Positions 1 through 10,187 of a stretch of DNA of 64,000 nt are shown here, piece after piece. The position numbers and the translations under genes were made by a program. The first letter of the stretch is position 1. Every line of letters starts with the position of its first letter. The DNA is from Mytilus galloprovincialis (Eukaryota > Mollusca > Bivalvia > Mytilida > Mytilidae): positions 47,066,122 to 47,130,121 of the forward strand of contig NC_134849.1 of assembly GCF_965363235.1 (NCBI RefSeq), given 5' to 3'. Below the pieces are notes generated by a model. The model was not told where the DNA came from and searched no databases. It saw nothing but the letters and a program-made list of their open reading frames with translations.

Positions 1-454
1 TGATCAGGTCAAGATCTATCTGCCCTGAAATTTTCAGACGAATTGGACAACCCTTTGTTGGGTTGCTGCCCCTAAATTGGTAATTTTAAGGAAATGTTGC
101 AGTTTTTGGTTATTATCTTGAATACTAATATAGATAGAAATAAACTGTAAACAGCAATAATGTTCAGCAAAGTAAGATCTACAAATAAGTCAACATGACC
201 AAAATTGTCAGAGAACTCCTTAAGGAGTTATTGTCGTTTACAGTCAATATTGAACAACTTTTTTTCATTTTTGTAACTTGTACAAAAATCTTCTTTTCTA
301 AAACTATGGACCAAATTTAACCAAACTTGGCCACAATCATTACTAGGGTATCTATTTTAAAAAAGTGTCTAATGACCCGCCTATCAACCAAGATGGCCGA
401 CATCAGTAACTACAGTAACAGGTGAGTGACACAGGCTCTTGAGAGCCTCTAGTT
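1..454 (+). repeat. 3' part of a large mussel dispersed repeat, hairpin-ended
   Basis: A second copy at 2,880-3,353 shares long stretches with it (the 'ttggttattatcttgaata' block, the 'agtaagatctacaaataagtca' block, 'ccttaaggagttattg'). It ends with a perfect 6-bp hairpin: AGGCTC (433-438), loop TTGA, GAGCCT (443-448), followed by CTAGTT. The same hairpin followed by CTTGTT ends the second copy, so this is the family's true 3' end. No coding capacity is seen. It continues beyond the left window edge. Confidence 0.75.
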
Positions 455-1179
455 ATAAATGCGATTCCGTTTTCCGCCGTTCGTACGATGTTTCAACAAA
501 ATATGGATTCATTTCAGTTGTTGATTTAGTATTGAAAATTTAACTGAATTATCTCCTAATAAATACGGTTTTATATGTTTAATTTGTGTTTCTTTAAGAG
601 GTCAGGTGCTCTTATTCATTCATAAAATTATCGTTCATTCATACATTTATCGTAAAATCAAAATCACTACACAGGTTAATGCGTAGTGTCAAATTATTAC
701 CTGTAATCTAAAAATAGACAAACTTTATTTGCGCAAATAATTTAGCGGAACGAAACCCTTGTTGAAAACACATAACAATAAGTTCGTTTTCCTTTTCTGT
801 CAAAACTCCGTAATATTTATCGATCACCTTACTAATGAAATGGACCCGTCCAAACGTAGTAGATGCCAAGTCGGTCCAGATGAAGAGATATTTACAATTT
901 GGAATTTTCTAGTTTATTAATACATAGATTGAAAAAAGTACGTCTTTTTAAATATCATGATCAAAACTGGGTTTGCATAACAAATGTCAGATGAAACCAT
1001 TATCCTCGTCTTTTCAGTGAACAAGTCTACTACGTTTGTTGACACTCGACGGTCCACCGTGTTAGCAATTTTATTTCACATGTTTTCGAAATATTGAAGA
1101 TCATTTTTCGCAATGTTTCCTGAAAATTGATAAATATCAAAGCAACGTAGAGCTGTTTGTTCTTGTTCGTATAATAAAA
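455..1179. other. GCLC intron sequence without a recognised feature
   Basis: AT-rich sequence between two dispersed repeats. I see no exon with plausible splice sites and no recognisable element. It lies in the long intron upstream of the GCLC exons at 11,857-14,084. Confidence 0.5.
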
Positions 1180-1350
1180 TTGCGAAATGGGGAATGTGTC
1201 AAAGAGACAACAACCCGACCATAGAAAAACATACAACAGCAGAATTAATGTCACCAACAGGTCTTCAATGCAGCGAAAAATTCCCGCACCCGGAGGCGTC
1301 CTTCAGCTGGCCCTATACAATATATATACTAGTTTAGTGATAACGATTTA
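1180..1350 (+). repeat. Dispersed repeat family A (partial copy)
   Basis: Starts with 'ggaatgtgtcaaag' and continues with the block 'acaacaacccgaccatag', a 'gtcttcaatgcagcg' block and 'cagctggccctata'. Further copies lie at 45,199-45,960, 50,333-51,000 and 58,348-58,640 and a short reversed fragment at 3,451-3,507. No coding capacity. The class (SINE or DNA element) is not established here. Confidence 0.7.
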
Positions 1351-1421
1351 ATGTCATGTTTGTCTGTGATGACCCCCCTTTTCGGGATTGCATGAGAATT
1401 GTAGTTATCTCGTACCCACAT

Positions 1422-1478
1422 GCACTTGTTTCTATCCATAGGAAGGTCGACTATCTTCCTATGGATAGAAACAAGTGC
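1422..1478. repeat. Perfect 24-bp inverted repeat with 9-nt loop
   Basis: The left arm is 1,422-1,445 and the right arm 1,455-1,478; they are exact reverse complements. The loop is GTCGACTAT. Outside the perfect arms there is further partial symmetry ('cgtaccc' on the left, 'ctcgtacc' on the right). A minus-strand ORF that crosses it is judged accidental. Confidence 0.85.
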
Positions 1479-2049
1479 CAGTGCTCGTACCGCATCAGAA
1501 GGACACATATCAACTGAGCAATTATGTTTGGAACTTAGTTTTAAAAATGATGACAAAGTAACATTATGAAAATATTTTTATTAAGCTGAAATATACATTT
1601 ATTCTTTACATGTTTATGTCTTGTAAGATATTTTATTTCTTTCCCGTTTTTTAACATTTGCGTCTGGAAAGTTGAAATGTTTTAACTTAATCATTTGTGT
1701 TAATGGTTAAATATAAATTAATAATGAAAATTGTTAAAATTAAATCAATAAAGGAAATTATTGCCCAGTTACAAACACTATCAGGGGATAATCCATGATG
1801 ATTTCTTTTTGAGTTATATGTTTCAGCACATGTATATTTGACCCCAACCTTAGCCTGGTAAACGTGGTGTCTCCTTGTGAAATATAAAATATATTAAAAA
1901 TGACTTTCTGCTAAAGTCTTTTATTTATATAAAGTTAAAACCTTCTTACTTCTAACTAGACAACACTCATGTCAGGTTTAATTCTTGTATATATGTGGAT
2001 GAAAAATAAAAGTCCCCAAACATTAACATGACAGCAATTGCTTTTACAG

Positions 2050-3353
2050 CCTTTAAGGCTTTGATTGGTCCTGTTTTCAAATTGGTCTACACTAAAGTCC
2101 AAAGGGTCCAAAATTAAACTTAGTCTGATTTTAACAAAAATTGAAATCTTGAAGTTCTTTGATATGCTGAATCCAAAAATGTACTTAGATTTTTTATTAT
2201 GGGCCCAGTTTTCAAGTTGGTCCAAATCAGGATCTAAAATTATTATATTAAGTATTGTGCAATAGCAAGTCTTTTCAATTGCACAGTATTGCGCAATGGC
2301 AAGAAATATCTAATTGCACAATATTGTGAAATATCAAATTTTTTTTTAATTAGAGTTATCTTTCTTTGTCCAGAATCAACTTAAATCTTTGTTATATACA
2401 ATATACAATGTATATTCACTTTTTACTACCAACTGATAAATTAAAATAATCTTTACCATTCAGTGATAACAAGCAGTTTTTTTACATCTTAATATTTTAT
2501 GATGTATTTAAAAGAGTAGTTATTGTTGCAAACTCCATTAGAAATTTTAATTGAGATTAGTTTTGGAATAAGGGAAAGGGGGATGTGATTAAAAAAATTG
2601 GGTTCAATTTTTCTCATTTGAAATTTCATAAATAAAAAAGAAAATTTCTTCAAACATTTTTTTGAGAGGATTAATATTCAACAGCATAGTGAATTGCTCT
2701 AAGAGAAACAAAAATTTTAAGTTCATTAGAACACATTCATTCTGTGTCAGAAACCTATGCTGTGTCAACTATTTAATCACAATCCAAATTTAGAGCTGAA
2801 TCCAGCTTGAATGTTGTGTCCATACTTGCCCTAACCGTTCAGGGTTCAACCTCTGCGGTCGTATAAAGCTACGCCCTGCGGAGCATCTGGTTGGTTATTA
2901 TCTTGAATATTATTATAGATACAGATAAACTGTTTATAGCAAAAATGTTAAGCAAAGTAAGATCTACAAATAAGTCAATTTGACCAAAATTGTCAATTGA
3001 CCCCTTAAGGAGTTATTGCCCTTTAAAGACTTTTTTCCCAATTTGTTCATCATGTTGACTTACTTTAAAAAATCTTCTCCTTTGAAACTGCCGTATCAAT
3101 TTCAGCCAAACTTAGGCTAAATGAGATTCAGAGTATCTAGTATAAATTTTATATTTTATTTCCTTGTATGTCAAGAAACATAGCTCCTATGGCTAAAATA
3201 GAACATAGGAGAAAATGATTTTTTTTTTGCTTTTGAAGAAAATAGGACGATTCAAGAACATTTAAATAAATTGAAAAGCCAAAATAATCATTGATGAGAG
3301 ATTTAACCAAAAAAATTAAGGTGAGCGATTCAGGCTCTTGAGAGCCTCTTGTT
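2050..3353 (+). repeat. Large mussel dispersed repeat, second copy with its 3' end
   Basis: Composite non-coding repeat. In order it carries a 'ggtccaaa' segment, a palindromic stretch around 2,240-2,340 built from TTGCACAATATTGTG-like words, a 'cctctgcggtcgtataaagc' block near 2,850, then the segment shared with 1-454. The 3' end is the hairpin AGGCTC-TTGA-GAGCCT (3,332-3,347) followed by CTTGTT. The 5' limit is uncertain. Overlapping small ORFs on both strands are not supported as genes. Confidence 0.7.
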
Positions 3354-3450
3354 GTTAATATCATCACAATTAATTAACACAAGCTTGAAAGAAAAAGAAA
3401 ATTAAGATACACAAAAAAAATAGATTCTGATATGAACATTTGACATTAAC

Positions 3451-3507
3451 AATCTTTGGTTGGGTTGTTGTCTCTTTGACATACTCCCCATTTCCATTCT
3501 CAATTTA
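3451..3507 (-). repeat. Dispersed repeat family A, short reversed fragment
   Basis: Reverse complement of the head of family A: the plus strand reads 'ttgggttgttgtctctttga' then 'catactccccatttcc'. Only the first ~55 bp of the family are present. Confidence 0.6.
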
Positions 3508-3570
3508 AATGTTCCATTTCAACAAGCTAGCTTACAATGTTCATGATAGCTTACAATATTCATGATTTTT

Positions 3571-4505
3571 AACCGGATTTTTGTGACAAAAATGTCGGTT
3601 ATTGATTTGGAGATGTACGTCGGGCGGCCGGTCGGGCTGGTGGGCGGGCGGCAATCAAATGTTGTCCGTGCATTAACTCATGAACTGTTCAACCAAAGCT
3701 TTTAAAATTTTAATATGTTGTTACTGACAACTAAATGAAGGTCAAGTTCAATAATGGCGATTTTGACTTTTACCGTTCAGGAGTTATGGTTCTTGAAAGA
3801 TTGAAAAATGGAGTTTCAAGCCGTGTCCGTGCATTTACGCATGAACTGTTCTACCAAAGCCTCCAAATTTTAATATGTTGTTACTGATGACAAAATGGAG
3901 GTCAAGTTCAATAATGACGATTTTGACTTTTACCGTTCAGGAGTTATGGTTCTTGAAAGATTGAAAAATGGAGTTTCCAGTCGTGTCCGTGCTTTTACGC
4001 ATGAACTGTTCTACCAAAGCTTCCCAAATTTTAATATGTTGTTACTGATGACAAAATAGAGGTCAAGTTCAATAATGACGATTTTGACTTTTACTGTTCA
4101 GGAGTTATGGTTCTTGAAAGATTGAAAAATGGTGTTTCCAGTCGTGTCTGTGCATTTTCTCATGAACCATTCAACCAAAGCTTTTGAAATTTTTTTTGTG
4201 TTGTTACTGATGGCAAAATAGAGGTCAAGTTCAATAATGACGATTTTGACTTTTACCGTTCAGGAGTTATGGTTCTTGAAAGATTGTAAAATGGCGTTTC
4301 CATTCACGTTGTTGCATTTACTCATGAACCATTCAATCTAAGCTTTTCAAATTTTAATATGTTGATACTGATGACAAAATGGAGGTCAAATTTGATATTG
4401 ACGATTTTCACTTTCACCATTCATCAGTAATGGTTCTTGTGATATTGCCAGGACACAAATAAATATTAATAAATCCGGTTTGCTGTCGTTGTGACAGCCT
4501 CTTGT
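3571..4505 (+). mobile_element. Pearl/Helentron-like non-autonomous element with five ~161-bp tandem units
   Basis: Begins AACCGGATTTTTGTGAC and has the inverse motif AATCCGGTT just before its 3' end. The interior is five tandem units; the marker 'gtcaagtt' recurs at 3,741, 3,901, 4,062, 4,224 and 4,385, a period of 160-162 bp. It ends with a hairpin GCTGTC-GTTGT-GACAGC followed by CTCTTGT. A second copy is at 18,035-18,644. Inverted subterminal motifs, ~160-bp core tandem repeats and a 3' hairpin match what is known of bivalve pearl elements and Helentron-derived elements; the assignment is inference. Confidence 0.7.
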
Positions 4506-4591
4506 GTTTCTTTTTTTTTTGCTTTGAAAATAAATTTTTCAAATTTCATACACATTATTAACAATACCACAAAGTTTGATTAATTAAGATC

Positions 4592-4806
4592 TACTATTGT
4601 AAATTCATTTATTTTTGTGGGTACCAATTTTCCTGGATTGAGGAAAAAAATCATTTTCATGGATATTTGATATAGTTGATATGTCAAAGTGTTCATACAT
4701 GCTTGTAGAAAATTTGAAATTTGTTTAACAATTAAATTCATGGTACACCTGTACCCATGAAACCCACAAAAATTGGTATCCCACAAATAAAAATGATTCC
4801 AAAGTA
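4592..4806. mobile_element. MITE with long terminal inverted repeats and TA target duplication (copy 1)
   Basis: The element is 4,594-4,804 (211 bp), flanked by TA on both sides. The left end (CTATTGTAAATTCATTTATT) and the reverse complement of the right end (CTTTGGAATCATTTTTATTT) are similar, and the arms continue through 'gtgggtaccaatttt' against 'aaaattggtatcccac'. A second copy of nearly the same length is at 14,146-14,358. A TA duplication suggests mobilisation by a Tc1/mariner-type transposase. Confidence 0.65.
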
Positions 4807-5029
4807 TAATGAGTTTTGTAAACAATGTTTTAATGGAAACAAGTTCCCTTTTTTTAGGGACTTTTTTCACTTAATATTAACAGTGGACTGTTATTCTCAT
4901 AAATATCTCAATTTTGCAGTGACCAGTCTATACTGAATTTCTACAAAATTCCTGGCTTGATGAGAAAAGCCTCTTTTGAATTTCTGTGAATAACATGTTT
5001 GACTGTCAATTGCAAGAGTCAAATATCTC

Positions 5030-5542
5030 ATTAATAAACGGACTACTGGCGCTTAAAAACAGACAATACAAATTGTAGAAAGAATATAGAATATTTATTA
5101 CTAATAATACAACAAGTATATGTACAAAATATGTATGTGTGGATATTTGATAGGCCGCAGATAAAATGTTTAACCAGTTCCAGGGAGACAAACAAACCGA
5201 TAGCCAAAGGATTGAAAAGAGCATATCGGTGACCCTATGATAACATAAGTGTCAAAACATCCCTCCTACGTGCAAGAGTGGACTGGACGGAGAACCCCCC
5301 TCTGTTTACACAGACCTCTGAAAACAACAGTCTCTCCGATTTTTTAAATGCAAACAACCTGAATTACGTGTACTGCGGAGATGACACCTCCCTTCTGATA
5401 CCAGAAGTGGAGGGGATTCCTCTTGATGACAAGAGTGAACCCTAGGAAATTATTTGATACCCTCCACTAAAGAGCCGGTAGGGTAGAGATATGTGCCAGA
5501 GGGGGACAGTTCCAAGTCCGTTTATTGTCTCCCTGAACCGCC
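5030..5542 (-). repeat. Ngaro terminal repeat B2 (outer copy)
   Basis: 513 bp, appearing identical base for base to 6,214-6,726 with a constant offset of 1,184. It forms the element's outer right end in coding orientation. A minus-strand ORF of about 70 codons occurs in both copies and is probably incidental. Confidence 0.9.
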
Positions 5543-5966
5543 CCCTAAAGGATCTGCGACATCCAAGATTTTGTATAACCAAAATATAATCTTTGAATTT
5601 AAAGTTAGATTCATAAACAAAAATTAAGTGTAAATTTCTACTACGCTAAAGTAATAAGTCAATTATAAACTGATAGTGTCTAATCAACGCAGACAAATTA
5701 AAAGTCAATCATACACTGCTTATGTCTTATCAGCATTCAAAGGAATAAAAATGTCTTTTTATCAATTAATCTACACTTTTCTCCATATCTTCTCAGTAAA
5801 CAAAGTCCATCGAGACATCAACATCTGTCACACAGCGTGAAGCTGAAAAATACAACAAACTGGCACAGCAATATCGTTCAAATAAATGCATTCACTACAA
5901 AAAGATATAATAGATAAGTAGTAATTAAAATATTTAAAAATAGATTTATTTGGAGGCGTGGGTGGG
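5543..5966 (-). other. Spacer between A2 and B2 of the Ngaro element
   Basis: 424 bp present once, lying between the inner A repeat and the outer B repeat. No ORF of note and no similarity to the element's other parts was seen. It may be the element's own 3' untranslated region. Confidence 0.6.
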
Positions 5967-6217
5967 ATTTTTTGTTATAACAAAATGTTTGTATAAAGCT
6001 AAACAGATGCTATGTGAGAAAGTTATAACGTGCTTTACACTCTTAAGAACAAAATTCACGTGATAGTAATCATTCTTAACAAGAGGCGTTCCCAAAATGT
6101 AAGACAGTGTAAACGGACACTTTTAAATTACAATACAAACACGTGTACAAATCCAAAAACAACATACGCCAGTAGCCTCATTAAATTCAATTATCTGATA
6201 AACAATAATTGCTATTA
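5967..6217 (-). repeat. Ngaro repeat A2 (inner copy)
   Basis: 251 bp, matching 11,138-11,388 with a constant offset of 5,171 and four mismatches by eye (one in the 'gctttac/gcttaac' word, two in 'ttttaaatt/ttttgattt', one in 'cacgtg/catgtg'). It overlaps the next repeat by ATTA at 6,214-6,217. Confidence 0.9.
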
Positions 6218-6726
6218 ATAAACGGACTACTGGCGCTTAAAAACAGACAATACAAATTGTAGAAAGAATATAGAATATTTATTACTAATAATACAACAAG
6301 TATATGTACAAAATATGTATGTGTGGATATTTGATAGGCCGCAGATAAAATGTTTAACCAGTTCCAGGGAGACAAACAAACCGATAGCCAAAGGATTGAA
6401 AAGAGCATATCGGTGACCCTATGATAACATAAGTGTCAAAACATCCCTCCTACGTGCAAGAGTGGACTGGACGGAGAACCCCCCTCTGTTTACACAGACC
6501 TCTGAAAACAACAGTCTCTCCGATTTTTTAAATGCAAACAACCTGAATTACGTGTACTGCGGAGATGACACCTCCCTTCTGATACCAGAAGTGGAGGGGA
6601 TTCCTCTTGATGACAAGAGTGAACCCTAGGAAATTATTTGATACCCTCCACTAAAGAGCCGGTAGGGTAGAGATATGTGCCAGAGGGGGACAGTTCCAAG
6701 TCCGTTTATTGTCTCCCTGAACCGCC
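6214..6726 (-). repeat. Ngaro repeat B1 (inner copy)
   Basis: Apparently identical to 5,030-5,542. In coding orientation it follows the ORFs and precedes A2. Just outside it, an 8-bp hairpin (6,731-6,738 with 6,750-6,757) is flanked on both sides by ACCGCCAAA (6,721 and 6,758) and could act at the RNA level. Confidence 0.9.
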
Positions 6727-6778
6727 AAATGAATGGGGGTCTTATAAATCCCCATTCACCGCCAAACATTCTCTGCGC

Positions 6779-7489
6779 TCATTTATCTGGTGGGAAAACC
6801 TTAGCAACACCGAGTACGAAAGTTTCAATGGCAGCCTGAATTTTATTTAGGAAAATGCCAATACCGACTTGTGACAGGTGGCAGCCGTCATGTCTAAATA
6901 AATTGTGCTCAGAGGCTTTGATAGCTGGATACCTCGAAATATATTGGCCTTCGGTCTTTATAAATGATCTTAAGGCACAATTGACTCTTTTTCTAGCTAT
7001 TTCCACTAACTTTGGCCTTAATGTTCCATGCCAATAGGGCCTTGGTAAAATGTCTGACCAAATTATTCTAATGTCAGGTGCAAAAACCTTTATTCTCAAA
7101 ATTGAACATTTGATGTTCTCTATTAGCTCTTTTGATTTCATAGAAACTAAATCATTTGCACCTAGATGTATAAAAATATAATTAGGGGCTGGCCACTTTT
7201 TGATTTCACTTTCAAAAGATGAATCCAGATCTTTCCATTTCATTCCTGATTTAGTTATCCATTTAACTTGTACTCCAAGCCTATCCAAATTAAGGTTTTT
7301 CCCACCAGATCGGCTAGCAGCTGTTATGCCAGCCCAATGGGGAATAGAAGATCCCATTATCCAAATAGTTGACTGCAGCTCATGACCTACAAACCGAAAA
7401 CTATTTAAGGAGTTTGTTATAATGTTGTATACTTCTGTTCTATATGTACATATAAAGAAATTGAAAAATTTTGAAATTATTTTCACCAC
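6779..7489 (-). CDS. SGNH/GDSL-type hydrolase ORF of the Ngaro element
   Basis: Fourth reading frame of the element, about 200 usable codons. Three SGNH blocks are visible: block I as WIMGSSIPH (GSS in place of GDS, Ser near residue 48 of the open frame), block III as HLGANDL (GxND, residues 110-113), and block V as DGCHLS (Asp 201, His 204). SGNH folds are esterases or lipases, and some Ngaro-family elements are known to carry such an ORF; its role in transposition is unknown. The frame overlaps the end of the recombinase by a few bases but has no early ATG. Its first Met lies inside block I (near 7,357) and the ~100 nt before it read like non-coding sequence, so expression may need splicing, frameshifting or reinitiation. 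I could not work out a splice that keeps frame. Confidence 0.8.
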   Translation of the reverse strand: MVKIISKFFNFFICTYRTEVYNIITNSLNSFRFVGHELQSTIWIMGSSIPHWAGITAASRSGGKNLNLDRLGVQVKWITKSGMKWKDLDSSFESEIKKWPAPNYIFIHLGANDLVSMKSKELIENIKCSILRIKVFAPDIRIIWSDILPRPYWHGTLRPKLVEIARKRVNCALRSFIKTEGQYISRYPAIKASEHNLFRHDGCHLSQVGIGIFLNKIQAAIETFVLGVAKVFPPDK

Positions 7490-8475
7490 GGAATCCTGAT
7501 GTAACGCTCAAATGCACCTGACGACCACCTTCCCCATTTTTTAATAGTTTCGTCATTAATACCACGTTTGCTCGCCTCTGTGGCGGCTCCAATTCTAAAT
7601 GAATGAGATTTCAAAAGGTTAGGGTTTGGAATGTTACAAAAATTAACTGACTTTCTTAGCATGGCTGACAGTTGATAACGGGTAAGCGGTGATCCGTCAA
7701 AATGCATGAATAAATGATAACAGCCTGAAACCGCAGGACGTGCAGCTAAATATTTCTTCAAGGTTAACACAGGGCAAATGTTCGCGTTATCTCTGTATTT
7801 ATTTATCACAATGAACGTTGAATAACCTCTCTGATCCGTTTTACTTTTCTTAATGTTAATTTTTAATTGACAATCTGACACGACCACATCCGACAATTGC
7901 AGTGCCTCGGTACTAGAATCAGATTTATTTTTTGTCGTAAATTCACTTACACGTAACATAGCGAAAAATGCCAAAATAAATGAAGATTTAAATAATAAAG
8001 ATTCATAAGTAGATGAACAAATACTAGGGAGAGCGTCTGTAATCTGTCATAATAATGGTAATGTTACCGGGGCCCTATTGTCTCTCTGTGGGTGATTTCG
8101 GTGTAAACCTTCAAGCATTTTTGATACCACAAAATTCTTAGTAGTATCCTCTAAATTACGTTCCTTGTGAGAGAAAGAAATGCCACTTATATATAATCGA
8201 ACTGTAGCTGGAGAAAAATGCTTCAATGATAAATAAGCGATGAATTGTACTAACTGTTCAACAGGAACTGGCCATACTTTATCCAGTGTATATAGAAGTT
8301 GGAATGAATAAAGAACAGATCTCGCTCTTGAATAGCTTTTCCATGTATTTCCGGCTAACGAATCAGAAAAAAGTCTAGCTGATTCCTCTGTTATAGAATC
8401 CATACTTGGTTCGGAATTGGAGTTGGTGTCAGAGATGCATTTGGTGCTAGGTTCTGGAAACGGGACCACTGGCAA
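7483..8475 (-). pseudogene. Tyrosine recombinase of the Ngaro element, interrupted by one in-frame TGA
   Basis: Integrase of the element, which would join a circular DNA copy to the target by strand exchange through a 3'-phosphotyrosine. The N-terminal part (8,475-8,050) contains a typical core-binding helical region around SLAGNTWKSYSRA. The C-terminal part (from about 8,046 to 7,486) contains the catalytic set: Arg in MLRVSEF, His-x-x-Arg in HSFRIGAA, Trp in KKWGRWSS and Tyr in FERYIRI. The two parts are in the same frame; the only break is TGA at 8,049-8,047. The reading is open straight through it and the residues on both sides fit the family, so a single nonsense change (CGA to TGA is plausible) is the likely cause. 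The start overlaps the RT ORF by 85 bp in another frame. Confidence 0.85.
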
Positions 8476-10187
8476 CGAGAAATAGCATCAGCTATAGTAT
8501 TGACCTTACCTGGGACGTGATCTGCTTTAATTAATATGTTATGATGTAATGTTTCTAGAACTAAACGTCTAACTAAAACCATGACATCTGATGATTTTGA
8601 TGATTTCTTATTAATAATGTGCACTGCTCCTTCGTTGTCAATATGAAACAACACCTTTTTATTTCTAAGTTCAGACCCCCACAGAATGATCGCTACCATG
8701 ACTGGAAATAGTTCTAAAAATGTAATGTTAGACAATAAACCGCGCTTATGCCACGTTCTCGGCCATAACCCGTGAGCCCATCTACCCTTAAAATATATGC
8801 CGAAACCAAGTGTGGACCCCCCGGCACTGTCTGTGTAAAATTTGAGCGCCTCGTTAGAGGTCCATAGTCTATCTGGCATAATAGTAAGACCGTTAAAATT
8901 TTTCAAAAATGATTTCCACATCAAAAGATCAGCTTTTATGTTCGAAGTTATTCTTATTCTGTAATGTGGTTTATTCAAACCAATCGTTGAATCAATCAAT
9001 CTTCTGCAAAAAGCTCTCCCCGGCACGACAACACGACATGCAAAGTTTAATGAACCCAAAAGGGATTGCATTTCTCTTAGCGTGACCTTCTTGCTTTTTA
9101 AAACAAAGGAAATTTTTTGAAGCAATTCATCAAGCTTATCTGAAGGTAAGCGGAGAGTCATGTCGGAAGTGTCAATTTCTACACCCAAGAATGTAAGCCG
9201 AGTCGTGGGAGAGATTGTTTTCTCATCCGCTAAAGGAATTCCCAGATCATTGCAAATAACCTTGAAAGTATGAAGCAGGTCAGCACATTGACAAGTTCCG
9301 CCCCTTCCCAAAAATAGAAAGTCGTCAAGATAGTGTACAATGGCGCCCTCAGATTGTCTTACAGAAACCGCCCAGTGTAGAAATGACGCAAACTTGTTAA
9401 ATAAAGCACAGCTAATTGAGGCTCCAAAAGGGAGGGATTTATCAAAATAAAATTCTTGATTAATTTTGAAACCAAGAAGATCAAAATCAATCGGCGAGAT
9501 AGGGAGTAATCTAAATGCTGAGCGGACATCGGACTTGCTGGCTAATGTCTTATTTCCGTATAATTTTATAACATCGACAGCGTCATCAATATTTGAGTAG
9601 ACAACTGAACATTTCTTTGGATCAATAAAATCGTTGACGGAGGAATTTTCGGGATAAGATAAGTGGTGAATAACTCTAAACTGACCGTCCTTTCCCTTTG
9701 GAACTAATCCCAATGGCGAGATTCGTAAAGTAGGAATAGGCCTAAACTTAAAGGGACCAGCAACACGCCCTGCATCTATTTCTTTCTTAATTTTTTGAAG
9801 AAGTATGTCTGGTCTCTCAATAGCACTTTTTAAATTTTTGGAATCTGTAGGTAAACGAGGCCCTGAGTAATGTAAAGAAAAACCAAATTTGAAACCGGAC
9901 AATAAATACGAGGCATGTTCTAAAAGGGGGTAATCATGTAAATATATTTCTAAATTTTCAACCTTAACTGGGGAAAAACCAAGTGAAAATGTGTCTCTCT
10001 GTTTTGCCATTTTAATGTCTCTTACAAAAATAAGCTGGGTGTTGACCTCCGCATGCTGAGCATCCATGTTTGAATCTGCAGGGGTTAAAATTACACCGCT
10101 TCCCTTTTGTGTTGTATGCATTGCATGTTCTAGGTTGCTGAACATTTTGTTGGCCTGATGACTGACGAAAGGAATGAAGAGGCTCAC
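8391..10187 (-). CDS. Reverse transcriptase-RNase H polyprotein of the Ngaro element
   Basis: 598 codons, uninterrupted. The RT domain covers roughly residues 110-390: the conserved RVIHHLSYP..SVND block (171-185), the first catalytic Asp in SKSDVRSAF (220), the YLDD box (286-289) and FLGVEID (334-339). The RNase H domain follows, with its four acidic residues visible: Asp453 (YTDSA), Glu492 (FLEL), Asp517 (HIDNEG) and Asp567 (IADAIS). It would copy the element RNA into DNA and remove the template. The first Met is at 10,187, inside the gag ORF in a different frame (176-bp overlap), so it is probably made by frameshifting or reinitiation. No integrase or methyltransferase domain is fused to it. 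Confidence 0.92.
   Translation of the reverse strand: MSLFIPFVSHQANKMFSNLEHAMHTTQKGSGVILTPADSNMDAQHAEVNTQLIFVRDIKMAKQRDTFSLGFSPVKVENLEIYLHDYPLLEHASYLLSGFKFGFSLHYSGPRLPTDSKNLKSAIERPDILLQKIKKEIDAGRVAGPFKFRPIPTLRISPLGLVPKGKDGQFRVIHHLSYPENSSVNDFIDPKKCSVVYSNIDDAVDVIKLYGNKTLASKSDVRSAFRLLPISPIDFDLLGFKINQEFYFDKSLPFGASISCALFNKFASFLHWAVSVRQSEGAIVHYLDDFLFLGRGGTCQCADLLHTFKVICNDLGIPLADEKTISPTTRLTFLGVEIDTSDMTLRLPSDKLDELLQKISFVLKSKKVTLREMQSLLGSLNFACRVVVPGRAFCRRLIDSTIGLNKPHYRIRITSNIKADLLMWKSFLKNFNGLTIMPDRLWTSNEALKFYTDSAGGSTLGFGIYFKGRWAHGLWPRTWHKRGLLSNITFLELFPVMVAIILWGSELRNKKVLFHIDNEGAVHIINKKSSKSSDVMVLVRRLVLETLHHNILIKADHVPGKVNTIADAISRCQWSRFQNLAPNASLTPTPIPNQVWIL

Noticed and set aside
1329..1556. 75-codon minus-strand ORF
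   Set aside because: It runs straight through the perfect hairpin at 1,422-1,478, so part of it is a mirror of itself; no domain.
5006..5224. 72-codon ORF repeated at 6,187-6,408
   Set aside because: It lies in the Ngaro terminal repeats and is duplicated only because the repeats are; low-complexity hydrophobic sequence with no motif.
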